Source of the DNA: Cladorrhinum sp. PSN259
Lineage: Eukaryota > Ascomycota > Sordariomycetes > Sordariales > Podosporaceae
Direction: 5' to 3'
Assembly (NCBI GenBank): GCA_033725935.1
Contig: MU867067.1
Location: 656,501-720,500, forward strand
Length of the DNA stretch: 64,000 nt
In this document: positions 11,653 through 21,370 of the stretch, one piece after another
Position numbering within the stretch: the first letter of the stretch is position 1
How the letters are laid out: the number at the start of each line of letters is the position of its first letter
Translations under genes and position numbers: made by a program
Notes under the pieces: generated by a model
Told to the model about the DNA's origin: nothing
The model's database searches: none
The model's input: the letters and a program-made list of their open reading frames with translations, nothing else

Positions 11653-14600
11653 GGATCGGCAAGGCGGACGAACGGAGAGGCTGGGATTTCGGGTTTGAGG
11701 GGGTGGGATGGGATGGAATGGGATCAAATGATGGCGTTTTCTTTTTTTTCTTTTTCTTTTTCTTTTTTTTTTTGGTGGTTCAGGTTATCATGGTTGGTTT
11801 TACTGGGTCTAGTTGTTTCAAATGCTTTCAGTTGTTTCGTTTTTCTTTTTCTCTCCTCCCTTGGATAGGACTTGTGTGGTGGGCCAACAATCTGAATAGG
11901 TATATATCTTTCAAGAATCTTTGAATGCACATGGACTTGAGCAATAAAAAAGAAAGATTTAAAAATACTTGTTGGTATATTACAGTTGTTGAAAAATAAA
12001 TCCCATAGGTTAAGATGTATGTCGTTAATATTCCAAGCTGATTGATCTGCTCTCGTGCCCGGCATTTTGGGGCATCTCCATGGACCATGACACGCACCAC
12101 CGGGCAACATCTTTCAAAGAAATGATTCAAAACCCTGTGCAGGCAGGTCTTTTGACACATCACCAAAGCCTTTCGAGCGATACCCATTTAGATGAACTCA
12201 CAAGAGTGAGAAATGCCCAACTAAGGGGTGTCTTTTGTGACACCCGCGCATGAGTGCTTGTTGGCTTGTGGCACTTCTTGCTGACGAAGAGGATGCCGTC
12301 TTGTGGCCGTTTTCAATGGAATGGGGCTTCCCTGACCGTATTTGCTGCATTCGAATGGTGATGGCTACCTATGGAAACCTACAGTGGCGAACGACGGCCA
12401 GAGAGCCTCTCTGAAACAACTTCTGTTGAGGTACTCTGGTGGCGTGGGATCTAGAGAAGCTACGCATCAAATTCATGTCAAAATGACGATGCACGATACA
12501 GAATGAGGGAAAATCATCCAGTATATGGAACATCTACAAGAAAAAGGAGCGCAGGGAGATCGGGAGAACCTTTGATATCTGACATGACGGGCAAGCGAAG
12601 AGTCTCCAGGTCAGCAGAGTAGACGGGGTTAGATAAACCAACCTCTGGACACACCCTGCCAGCGAAGTAGCTTCAGTATTGTTTCAAAAGTTCAGAGTTT
12701 GTTTGGTGCAGTTAGCAAGCGTTACAAGTTTACAACTGGTTCAAATGGCCCAAAAAAGATAGAATCCCTTCGCTTTCCTTTTGCCGTTCGAGTCCAGGTC
12801 GTGTCAGCTTTTGTGCTCTTTTCTGTCATTCATCTCATTTTCATGTTTGCTGGCAGGTGTTGTTGCTCGGGAGACCAAGATGGTCATGAGGTGGTGTCGT
12901 CGTGAAGGCCCGGCATGCTGCTGAAAGAGAAGGGCGGACTGTCGTGTGCGCGGCGAGTATTTCTCGGCCGTAATCACAAGAGCGATAATCATAACGGTGA
13001 CTGCAAGCTGTCAGGTCTATCGTGGCGTACATGTCAAATATTGGAGAATCACTGGCAAGTGACCCGGGCTGGAGTGATCAGAGTACCTACATAGTCACCC
13101 AATTGGATTTTCCTTCATATCTCCCTCAACGTGACTGCCACGAGGGGCTGCACGGATAAATTGGTGTACATGTCCAACCTGATTAGGTGGACAAGTACAT
13201 AGCTTCCGTGGGGGGCCTACGTTACTGGAAGGGGTTCATAGCGGTAACAGCCTTTTCGAGAGCGGTTTGCTAGGTAGGCGGGCAAGGTGTGAAATTGTAG
13301 GTACTTTATCGGTTCACCCGCCGTCGTGGTCACGTAGGGCTTGATCTATTCCGTACTGGGTCATGATCCATGAAAAGTTTGGACCACTTGCCGGTACCCC
13401 TGAATGGTGGCGATATCTGAGGAGACACGCAAAACCCTAACCCTGTTGAACTCTTATTGACGACAGTGAGCTTTGAAAGAGGATAGAAGAAGAAAAACAT
13501 GCTCGCATGATCCCAACGATGGTTGGCGGGTTATCATCCTGACATGGACATCTCGATGCAATTGTCGCCACGAGGATCCTTCACCTGGGTCGACTTTGAA
13601 GGTGGCCATTATGGCCATTATGGCGACCATGCGAACTTTGGATTCATCATGCACGGGTGTTAATGATCCCCGTCCCGCGCTTGCATGCATAAAACGGCGA
13701 AGAAAGCGGGCCGAAAGACTTGTTCGGATGAACTAAATTAATGAACTCGACACCATCTCGAATGACAAATTGGGAAAGTCAAAAGATCAACCCTGAGAAA
13801 TAAGGTTGCAATTTGGGGTCACTTGGCGAATATGGAGTGGTGTGGTGTCTTTTTGTTTCATCCTTTTTTGCAGAAAGAATGTTGCACTTGGTACCAGCTG
13901 AGTAAAAAGACGAAAAAATGACCTGAAGTGTTGCTGAGCACCGCGATTCGCCCACCCCTTCACAAGCGCTAGGAGCGGGCGGCGAGCTGGCTTCATGATG
14001 GGCCCAGCAGATTCCTACCATTCAACACCTTCAGGGGAAGGTGCAAGGATGCCGCTGCGGGGTCCTGAATTGAGATGGTGCCGTTCTTGGAAGAGGGGCG
14101 CCATGCCATTGGACGTGCAACTTGGCAGCTTCCTAAATTTGTTGTTTCCACCACAGAAAGCCAAAAGGGGTGGGAGGACGCCTAACCGGCACCTGGTCAA
14201 CCACCCATGATCATGGATTGAGGATTTCATGAATTTCCCATCAGAAAAAAAATGTCACGATGGGATGGGATGAGCCACTTGGCGAACGATACAGGGGGGG
14301 TTGTTTCTTGAGCGTGGAGGGAAATTGAGAAATATGTATATTTCACAACTCTTTTCCATCCTGTCTTTTCTTCTCCCCCCATGCATGCTGTCCTTTTTTC
14401 CTTTTTTTGTGTCTCAACCCCCCAGGTTCCTCCTTCTCGAGTCCTGGTACTTTCATTCACTCACTCATTTGACACCAATAAATTAACCACACGAATAATT
14501 ACTAGTAGCTGTTGCAGCTTCCTACTCTCATTTACTCCGACCCACTCATTCACTCATTGCAGCAGCAGCAGCAGCAGCAGACTGGTAACAACAGATTATC
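11653..14600. other. Intergenic with pyrimidine tract and CAG repeat
   Basis: A 2.9 kb gene-free stretch. It starts with a T/C-rich tract (about 11739-11774) downstream of the GTPase-like gene and ends with a (GCA)7 repeat at 14559-14580 just before the PLC-like start codon. A two-unit telomere-like motif occurs near 13433. Short ORFs show no domains. Confidence 0.5.
14559..14580 (+). repeat. (GCA)7 trinucleotide repeat in the PLC-like 5' leader
   Basis: Seven perfect GCA units end 20 bp upstream of the ATG at 14601 and so probably lie in the 5' untranslated leader. Confidence 0.85.
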
Positions 14601-16421
14601 ATGAGAATTCTCCAATCCCTGGCTGTCATAGCCGGCTTTGCCAAACTCCTGGTGAGTGGGCAAAACACCGACGTATGTCGTCCGCAGGACCGCACCTACA
14701 GCAATGAGGCCATGCCCGGGGGCAGCTACCAGCCATGGGACCTCTTCTTGAACCCCGTCACCAACGCCGCCAGCGCCAGATTCTACGTCACAGTCGTTAA
14801 CCTCACCCCTCACCGAATCGTCCTCTCAAACACGCACTCTTATCAAATGGATACATTCAATTTTGGAGACGTCCCGCAGGGAAAAGCCCGTCAGAATGCT
14901 GTCAAGTTCAAGAATCGCTGGGCAACCAAGGATGACGCCGGAGAGGCATACTACCGCATTGATGGCACAGACAAGACGTTCGCCATTCGTCTCAGAGGAA
15001 CAGCCCCTCTGGTTGAGAACCGTAGAGTCATATTGGACCTCGACGGGATGGGTCTCGGCCAGAGAGAGTACAGGTTCCCCGGAGGTGAGACTTCGGTTTC
15101 GCTCGTCATCACGGGCAGTGCCCGCTGGGGTTTCTATGCCTCGATTCGTCACGATCGCGGAGGTTGGATGCGCTGGATATACGACACGATCAAGGACCGC
15201 CCCGTTCGACACCTCATCATGCCAGGCACTCACGATGCCGGCATGAGCACCATTTCCAACAAAATCATCAGCTTGGGGACTGAGTATAATACCCAGACGC
15301 AAGGAATCAACATCTACGACCAGCTCCGCGCCGGAAGCAGGTGGTTTGACCTTCGCATCGCCTCAGTCCACCCCAACGAGGATGCCAACAGAAACAACGG
15401 CTTCTGGATCCTCCACATCAACGACGAGTTGGCTGAAACGGCCGTCGGTAACTCTGGAGAGTCACTGGACGACGTGATCGGGGAGGTCAACCGGTTTACT
15501 TCTGAGAACCCCGGTGAGATAATCTTCTTTAGCGTCCGATACCTCGTCGGGAGATACAACGTTCCCAACCGCGGCCCAATCTACTGGAGCACCGCCGTCC
15601 TCAACGATTTTATTGCCAAACTCAAGGGGATCAACAACCGCTGCCCAAATCTAGATCTCAGCACCGGATTCCAGAACCAGAAAGCCAAGTACTTTATGGA
15701 CCGAAACAACGGCCAAGGCTGCGTCATTCTCATGCTCAACGGACAAAACCTGAAGGGTCTCGAGAAGGAATCCATCGGCGAAGGGATATACAGCACCGCA
15801 AGGATGGGAGTTCGCGACCAGTGGTCAAACAAGGTGAAGGTGAACGACATGGCCTCCGACCAGATTGCCAACTGGCAGGCCGTGCAGAGAGGCGGTGGGG
15901 CAGCTGATTACGACCAGTTCTATATCGGACAGTGGCTTGTTACGCCCGATGCTATTGCGTCGACCGCTATGGGGTTGCAGAACTTTGCTGTGCAGCAGAC
16001 GAATCCGTCGCTTTACTGGTCGGGCGTTAACAGTATTACGCCCGAGCGGTGGCCCAACGTCTTGATGGTTGACTACATTGGTACGCAGCTTAAAGATCAG
16101 AACGGCTGGGATCAGTTGAGTGCCGAGCTTTACTGGCTGGCTATTGGCTTGAATCTGTATACCGTCAGTGAGAACTGCGACGTGTCGGGGAGGAAGTCGC
16201 CTCTGCTTAGGTCGAGGGATATTCTGCCGGGGTCCAGAAGAAGGGGTCTTGAGAGGAAGCAAGAGCGGAAGTGGAACGGCATCATCTTTGCGAATGGCAC
16301 GAAAGTGGATAACCCGCCACCCGAGTTGAAGCAGCTGGGCAGGGTTGAGGTTCTGAGGAACGGGACTGTCTTTGGGAATGGGACCGTGCTGGAGAGGAGC
16401 GTTCCTAATCCTTGGAGATAA
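14601..16421 (+). CDS. Secreted PI-PLC-like phosphodiesterase
   Basis: A single exon of 606 aa. The N-terminus is a likely signal peptide (about residues 1-20), so the product should be secreted or enter the secretory pathway. Residues 200-520 match the PLC-like phosphodiesterase TIM barrel. His211 in PGTHDAGMS, Arg252 in RWFDLRI and His272 in WILHINDE correspond to the general-acid/base and substrate residues of bacterial-type PI-PLC X domains. Residues 25-180 form an extra beta-rich N-terminal domain that I do not recognise. The C-terminal 60 residues are basic and N-glycosylation-site rich (several NGT). Enzymes of this fold cleave glycerophosphodiester bonds without Ca2+; the true substrate is unknown. 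No in-frame intron is needed. Confidence 0.85.
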   Translation: MRILQSLAVIAGFAKLLVSGQNTDVCRPQDRTYSNEAMPGGSYQPWDLFLNPVTNAASARFYVTVVNLTPHRIVLSNTHSYQMDTFNFGDVPQGKARQNAVKFKNRWATKDDAGEAYYRIDGTDKTFAIRLRGTAPLVENRRVILDLDGMGLGQREYRFPGGETSVSLVITGSARWGFYASIRHDRGGWMRWIYDTIKDRPVRHLIMPGTHDAGMSTISNKIISLGTEYNTQTQGINIYDQLRAGSRWFDLRIASVHPNEDANRNNGFWILHINDELAETAVGNSGESLDDVIGEVNRFTSENPGEIIFFSVRYLVGRYNVPNRGPIYWSTAVLNDFIAKLKGINNRCPNLDLSTGFQNQKAKYFMDRNNGQGCVILMLNGQNLKGLEKESIGEGIYSTARMGVRDQWSNKVKVNDMASDQIANWQAVQRGGGAADYDQFYIGQWLVTPDAIASTAMGLQNFAVQQTNPSLYWSGVNSITPERWPNVLMVDYIGTQLKDQNGWDQLSAELYWLAIGLNLYTVSENCDVSGRKSPLLRSRDILPGSRRRGLERKQERKWNGIIFANGTKVDNPPPELKQLGRVEVLRNGTVFGNGTVLERSVPNPWR

Positions 16422-17029
16422 ACTTTTTTCGTCATGGGACTAAGAATTCTTTTTCTCTTGTCTCGGCGACTCACTCGGGTGTCTCTCACTTTTTCATATA
16501 TTTTTCTGAGGCTTGGTCTCTCAGTCAATGTCTTTTCCCTTTTTCTTTCAAGAGGCTGAGCCATAATGTAAATAGATTAGTGCCTAGATTTTTTTCTTTT
16601 TGATTTCGTTATCATCGTCATACCCCGTAATGATATACTTTAGAAATTGATTGAGAGAAAAACCCAAAGAGAGAACGTCTTGCACGAATTTTTGTTTTGG
16701 TGTCCCTAGATAGGTTGTGATGTGTGAAAATGTCTTTCAAGATCTCTGGACGCCTTCAACGGTTGCCAGATGTGGTGACAAGGCCAGCTGCCGGCGCATT
16801 CGCCCTGGCCGTACACAACCAAGAAACCACACTAGGCAAACCTTCTTCGCAACCCATCTTTCCAGACTTCTACTTCAAGTTTAATCTCGTTCCTCCCATC
16901 CATCATCTTCACACCAATCTTCTTAAACTGAAGAAGATGGGTGAGTGAAGATGATGGATGGGAGGAACGAATTTAAACTTGTAGTGCAAGTCTGGAAAAA
17001 GATGGAATTGCCATATTCCCACACTTGAT
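16422..17029. other. Intergenic between convergent genes, holding a long hairpin
   Basis: This is the 3' side of both the plus-strand PLC-like gene and the minus-strand hydrophilic-protein gene. It is T-rich near 16430-16620, and its right half is occupied by the inverted repeat at 16854-17005. Confidence 0.7.
16854..17005. repeat. Long inverted repeat (hairpin with ~70-bp stem)
   Basis: Arms 16854-16924 and 16931-17005 are near-complementary and separated by only 6 nt (AAACTG). One block pairs without mismatch over 26 bp (16887-16912 with 16945-16970). The rest has few mismatches and small bulges. It lies 25 bp past the stop of the minus-strand gene ending at 17030, so it probably falls in that gene's 3' UTR. 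It is AT-balanced and carries no ORF. Possible readings are a small-RNA (milRNA-like) precursor, a MITE remnant or a 3'-end structure. Confidence 0.9.
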
Positions 17030-17662
17030 TTAAACCAAATTAATCTGCTCCCTCCTCCCCTCCCCCGTCACGTCCTTCTTCTCGTGCTCCCTCCGCCCAT
17101 CCACATCCTCCCCCCTCTCCCTAGCTTCCATCACCTGCCTCCTCATAACCTCCTGCTGCGCCTTCTTCCTCTCCAAATCGCCTTCCACCTCATCGAGACT
17201 GACCTCCCCTCTGACCCTGCCGTGCGGACTACCGCTAGTGGCCCGTCTTTGGCTGGATCTGTCGTGGTGAACGGCATCGGCCACTTTGCCTTCCGAAGCG
17301 GGAGCCATCTTTTCTCCTTCCGCGTTTGTGTCCTGCGTCTCGTACGTTTCCTGTTGATTGCTGTTCTCCGAGGCGTAGTGCGTTTCTCTGCGCTCGCGTT
17401 CCGAGGTGGGTGCTCCACCGCGGACGCCGCGTTCTTGGGATTGAGGCATTCCAGAGGAAGAAGATTGATCGTCTGCGGTTCGACGGGCGGTGAGGTAGTC
17501 GCCTGAAGAGGAACCCTCGGCGTGGGATGAACCTGGGCTGTCTGCTACGGCGCACTCGGAGAGGTTGCGGGTGATGGGGTTTGGTTTGGCGCCTGCTGAG
17601 GAGTATGCGGCTGCTTTGGGTGGTTGAGAGGGGACGGAGGAGGAGGGGGATTGTGCCGACAT
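17030..17662 (-). CDS. Hydrophilic disordered protein, unknown function
   Basis: A 210-aa ORF starting at the ATG at 17662. The frame is open further upstream, but that extension runs through a poly-basic, T-rich leader and is less likely to be coding. The protein is very rich in Ser, Glu, Arg, Gln and Gly, with almost no hydrophobic residues, no signal peptide and no membrane segment. The last 60 residues (after GEVSLDEVEGDLERKK) form a charged, probably helical stretch with a heptad-like look. I recognise no domain. The composition resembles fungal stress or conidiation proteins, which is weak evidence. Two CRE-like sites upstream fit stress regulation. The 3' end lies next to the long hairpin at 16854-17005. 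Confidence 0.7.
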   Translation of the reverse strand: MSAQSPSSSVPSQPPKAAAYSSAGAKPNPITRNLSECAVADSPGSSHAEGSSSGDYLTARRTADDQSSSSGMPQSQERGVRGGAPTSERERRETHYASENSNQQETYETQDTNAEGEKMAPASEGKVADAVHHDRSSQRRATSGSPHGRVRGEVSLDEVEGDLERKKAQQEVMRRQVMEARERGEDVDGRREHEKKDVTGEGRREQINLV

Positions 17663-17847
17663 TTTTTTTCTTCTTCTTTTAGACAGAAAAAAGTGATGTC
17701 GAATTTTGGGGACAAGCTTTTTGGAGATGTGCTTGGCTTTTGCTGATTTTGGAAGGTAAAACGGGTTTGGTTTCTTGGAGATGGATGGTTGATATTTGTG
17801 TGTGTGGTTGAAAGATATAGAAGAGGAAGGATGCACGGTCGATCCAT

Positions 17848-17855
17848 GACGTAAC
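17848..17855. promoter_or_regulatory. CRE-like site TGACGTAA
   Basis: An ATF/CREB-type half-palindrome 186 bp upstream of the ATG of the hydrophilic-protein gene (minus strand). Its function is inferred from the consensus only. Confidence 0.35.
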
Positions 17856-18033
17856 TGGCTCGCAGCCGTTGAGGTGTTTGCGCAAGCGGGCGGAAAGCTC
17901 GCAACAATCAAAACGTTTACGACTTGACTTCACATAAACATTGATAACTTTAATTGAACCCTATCGGAGCTGTCTTGATAGGATATTAAAAGGTAATCTG
18001 AGGATTGCATCTGTTTGTGGTGAACCAAGAAGA

Positions 18034-18041
18034 TGACGTCA
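18034..18041. promoter_or_regulatory. Perfect CRE palindrome TGACGTCA
   Basis: The full ATF/CREB consensus, 372 bp upstream of the hydrophilic-protein ATG and inside the 483-bp space separating it from the tyrosinase 3' end. A 22-bp imperfect palindrome follows at 18050-18071. Confidence 0.45.
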
Positions 18042-18049
18042 TTGCTTGT

Positions 18050-18071
18050 TTACTATGGTATACTATAGTAA
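18050..18071. repeat. 22-bp near-perfect palindrome
   Basis: TTACTATGGTA is followed directly by TACTATAGTAA. The two halves are complementary at all but one symmetric position (G opposite T). It lies 9 bp from the CRE palindrome. Confidence 0.7.
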
Positions 18072-18145
18072 CCGATGCCAGGAGGAAAGTGGTGATGATG
18101 ACTTCAAGCTGCATAAAATACAAAAATTGAATCCAGGGAAACCCC

Positions 18146-20607
18146 TTACTCCTGAGCACTCCTCAAATCGGCACTGTTCACACCGCCTGCCCTGCCCTCG
18201 GTAACCTCCACGACGGTCTTATACTCGCCAAACTTGCTGGCCTTGCCCATGTCCGCATAATGTGTGGCCTTGCCAGCAACGAACGCAACCTTCAAGCTGG
18301 GAATCTTATCCAAGGGGATAATCTGTCCAGTAGCAGTTGTCACCCGCCAGTGCAGGTTGCCCTTCAAGAAAGGAACAACCTTGTCCGGCTCAATCCCCTC
18401 CAACACGGACACATACTCAGACCCATCTGCCGGAGGTCCATCCTCTACATCGATGTTATGCACAATCTTCTGCTTAAACCTCGTAATCAGGGCGTTGGTC
18501 AAGACAACCCGGCCGGTCGACATAGCCGATGCCGTCTCCTGCTTCTTGCAGTTCCCACACCCAGCCTTTGCATCGGTGCCCAGGCCCGAAGAGGGAGAAG
18601 AAAAGTTGTACACCTCGCCCACCAGGCTCGAGTTTGCCTCAATGTACGAGTAAGGAGGACCATCATCAGGTACCTTGCCGAGAAAGAAGTTGATGGTGAA
18701 TGGGTACCCGCCCAGCGCAAACTTTTCATAGGTGACAGTAACAGCGTAATCATCCAACTCCAGCACCTCCTTGAGCTGATGACCCTCAGCAATGAGCTTG
18801 GGAAGACTCGGGGGCTTGGCTGGGGCATCACCGTCCTTCTGACCCTGGCTCGGCTCGTTGGTGATGTCAAACTTGTAACCCGCAGACCTTGCAGCGTTGT
18901 AGTTGTGATTCAACATCTCGTTGAGAGCCCTCAAATGAGCAACACGGTCATACTGGCCCGTTTGTGAATCAACATACTTCCATTTCTCCAAGACAGGATA
19001 AGTGTATCCCAGCTCCGTGACCTCCTTGACATCAAGCGAGTTGAAGTAGCTGGCATCCAACTCTTCCTTGGTCGCATTGGCGGGAGGCTGCGACTTGTGG
19101 AAAGGACGGAGAGGGGTCTCGGCGGTGTCCAACTGCTCGGGCTTCAAGAAGAAGTTACCAACGTCCTTGTACCTCGGATCCTCTTTGATCCTCTCGGGGT
19201 CAAACCACTTGGCGTCCTGGTTCAGGGTCTGCCAGATGGCAATTTGTCTGTCCACGTTGGCGTGATGGAACCAAAAGATGGGGTCGAATGCCGCGTAGGG
19301 AACGCGAGCCATGTGGCCTACGTATGCCATCTTCTTGCCGTCCGCCTCAACTTTGACGGCCGGTCCTCCCATCCACAGGTGAATAATGTCGTGCGTGGAC
19401 TCAATGGACGCGGCTCTGTTGCCCAGCCCCTCGCCCGTGATGGGATCCGCCTGGCCGTCCAGAGCGCGCTTGGTCGCAAAGTCTTCCCAGTTCTCCATCA
19501 AGACGATGCGGTAAAAGGTGTCGCGAAGACTCTCAGTCGTCTTGCCGTGTTTTTCGACCACCTTCTTGCCCCCAACAGCAACAGGCTCCGTGACGTCCGG
19601 TCCCTCGGTCGTGATAACATAATCGCCCGACATGAACGTCTCGTAAACTGCATCATTGTTCTGTTGGCCGTCTCTCCACTGTTGGGCGGTAGGGGGAGCA
19701 TCACTTGAACCGATGACGCCGCGCGGGTGTCTGCTTGTTGCTCTGCAGAGGTCAAACGGAACCAACCACTCCTCACCCGACTGGGGATCCCTCTCGGTCG
19801 TCGCATCAACCTGCAGATTCTTGAGCGCATCCCCGTCACCGCTCACCAGCCTCTTGTCTCCAAAGGTCAAATCACCAGGCATGGTGAACTGGAAGATTGG
19901 GTTCTTGAACTCATGATCAACCCCCCGGCCGGCGGGAAGTCTGACAGGTACCTTTTCCAACTGGAAAGCAACCGGAATGTTGTAAGTCCTCTCCCCGGCG
20001 CCGCCGAGGGGTGTCTTCTTCAGGGCCCAGTCCCAGTAGGGCAGCCTCCAGGCCTTGGCGGCAGCGACGTACTCGTCCTCCTCGCCGGTGAACCTTTCGG
20101 CCTCTTTGAGCATCAGACCGTGAACGATTTGCTATTTGAAGTAGTTTCAGCCCATTCATTCTGTTTTTCTTTCCATCATCATCCACATAGCTGTGCTTAG
20201 CTTACCTCGATGAGTAAAAGATACGGCCGGTGCCAAGTCGCAAACAACAAACTGTTGTGCGTGCAGTACCCCCTATTATCCGTCATGCCCGCCTCGGCCC
20301 CCTGCCAGTCTTCATCCCAGCTGACAAAGGGTTTTCCGTGAATCCCCGCGACCTGAAAGTAACTCTCCCTGTCCGTCGGATCTCTCTCGACGAATTTTCT
20401 GAATGCAGGGAAGAACAGCGCCCGCTGTTTGACGTGTTCCTCGTCTGTAGAAAGGAACCACTCGTCCAGTTCGAGGCGGAGGGGTACCACCCGAAGGGGA
20501 TCGGATTTTTTGTTATTGTTGACCGTGTCTTGAAGAGGGGGAGAGAGATCGCCAGGCTGGATGCCTGTTATGACGTATACTCCTTCTGATTTGGTGGTGG
20601 TTGCCAT
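18146..20607 (-). CDS. Tyrosinase (type-3 copper oxidase)
   Basis: Two exons, 20607-20206 and 20131-18146, with a 74-nt intron; 795 aa. It oxidises monophenols and o-diphenols to o-quinones, the entry to melanin-type pigments. CuA ligands are His90 (AGIHGKP), His117 (YCTHNS) and His126 (TWHRPY). Cys115, two residues before His117, is placed for the Cys-His thioether bridge of fungal tyrosinases. CuB ligands are His381 and His385 (THDIIHLWMGG) and a His of the pair 423/424 (FWFHHANVD). The C-terminal 300 residues match the fungal tyrosinase tail, with a CGNCKK motif, which in this family may shield the active site until cleaved. No signal peptide is seen, so a cytosolic location is likely. The length is within the range of long fungal forms. 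Confidence 0.93.
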
Positions 20608-21370
20608 CGTTGTCGTTATTCAAAATTGTTTGTATAAAAAATAAAATGTGTACAATGTGAGAGGAAGAGAAAAAGACGAGTTCCGTCTACTCGTTCGTTG
20701 TCTGTCGAGTGGACTAGAAACGTTCAATCGCCCTCTTATATCATCATTACACCTCCTCAACTACCTACCCAGCCCTTCCCAAACCCCCATAGAAAATTCA
20801 TCTTCGAATCTGCCTGACAACAAATGCCTTTTGCCTCTGAACCACAAATCCATGTGCAGACCACCATCTAGAATCCCAACTATCGACAACACAAATCCAC
20901 AAGACATCCAAATATCGACAAGTCAATGCACTTCAAGACAGCTGAGGGAAAAGAGTCTGACACTAAAAGACTCAACTACCATGCATTTGGGGAAAATATT
21001 TCCAAATCGGTTCTCGTTTGGGGAGCTGAATGTGGATGCCACTTCGCGATGCTCGATTGATTGGATGTTACTAATTCCAATCGCGGTGGATATCGACAAC
21101 CAGCCCAGACCCAAGTGGACCTCATTCGCTGGCGGTAACGCTCAATGCCAGGTCTGGAACATTGAACAGGGCAAAAGCCGGCACATCACATCGGTAAATC
21201 TCGCAGTAGTTAAAGAAGGAATTATTTCTGGTATATTGCCCAAGATAAAATCCAAATGACCCAAGAATGACCAAATACCCCAAAAATATGTCTAATGCAA
21301 GCTTATCGCTATCTTTTTCTATGAACTTGCCATCCAAAAAAATACCCATCCATGATGATCAATCACTAAC
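20608..21370. other. Intergenic, tyrosinase promoter and EglC-like 3' flank
   Basis: Upstream region of the tyrosinase gene. A 203-codon plus-strand frame (20648-21259) covers most of it but has no recognisable domain and low coding character. Confidence 0.5.

Larger units (their letters stand above)
17663..18145. other. Intergenic, promoter of the hydrophilic-protein gene
   Basis: Contains the two CRE-like sites and the 22-bp palindrome listed separately, and the 3' end of the tyrosinase transcription unit. No ORF of interest. Confidence 0.6.

Noticed and set aside
13433..13447. Telomere-like AACCCTAACCCT motif
   Set aside because: Fewer than two full units in an ordinary intergenic region; too short to be an interstitial telomere tract.
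20648..21259. 203-codon plus-strand ORF in the tyrosinase promoter region
   Set aside because: No domain or signal peptide, Ser/Pro/Asn-rich composition, and it fills the leader and promoter of a divergent gene; likely chance.
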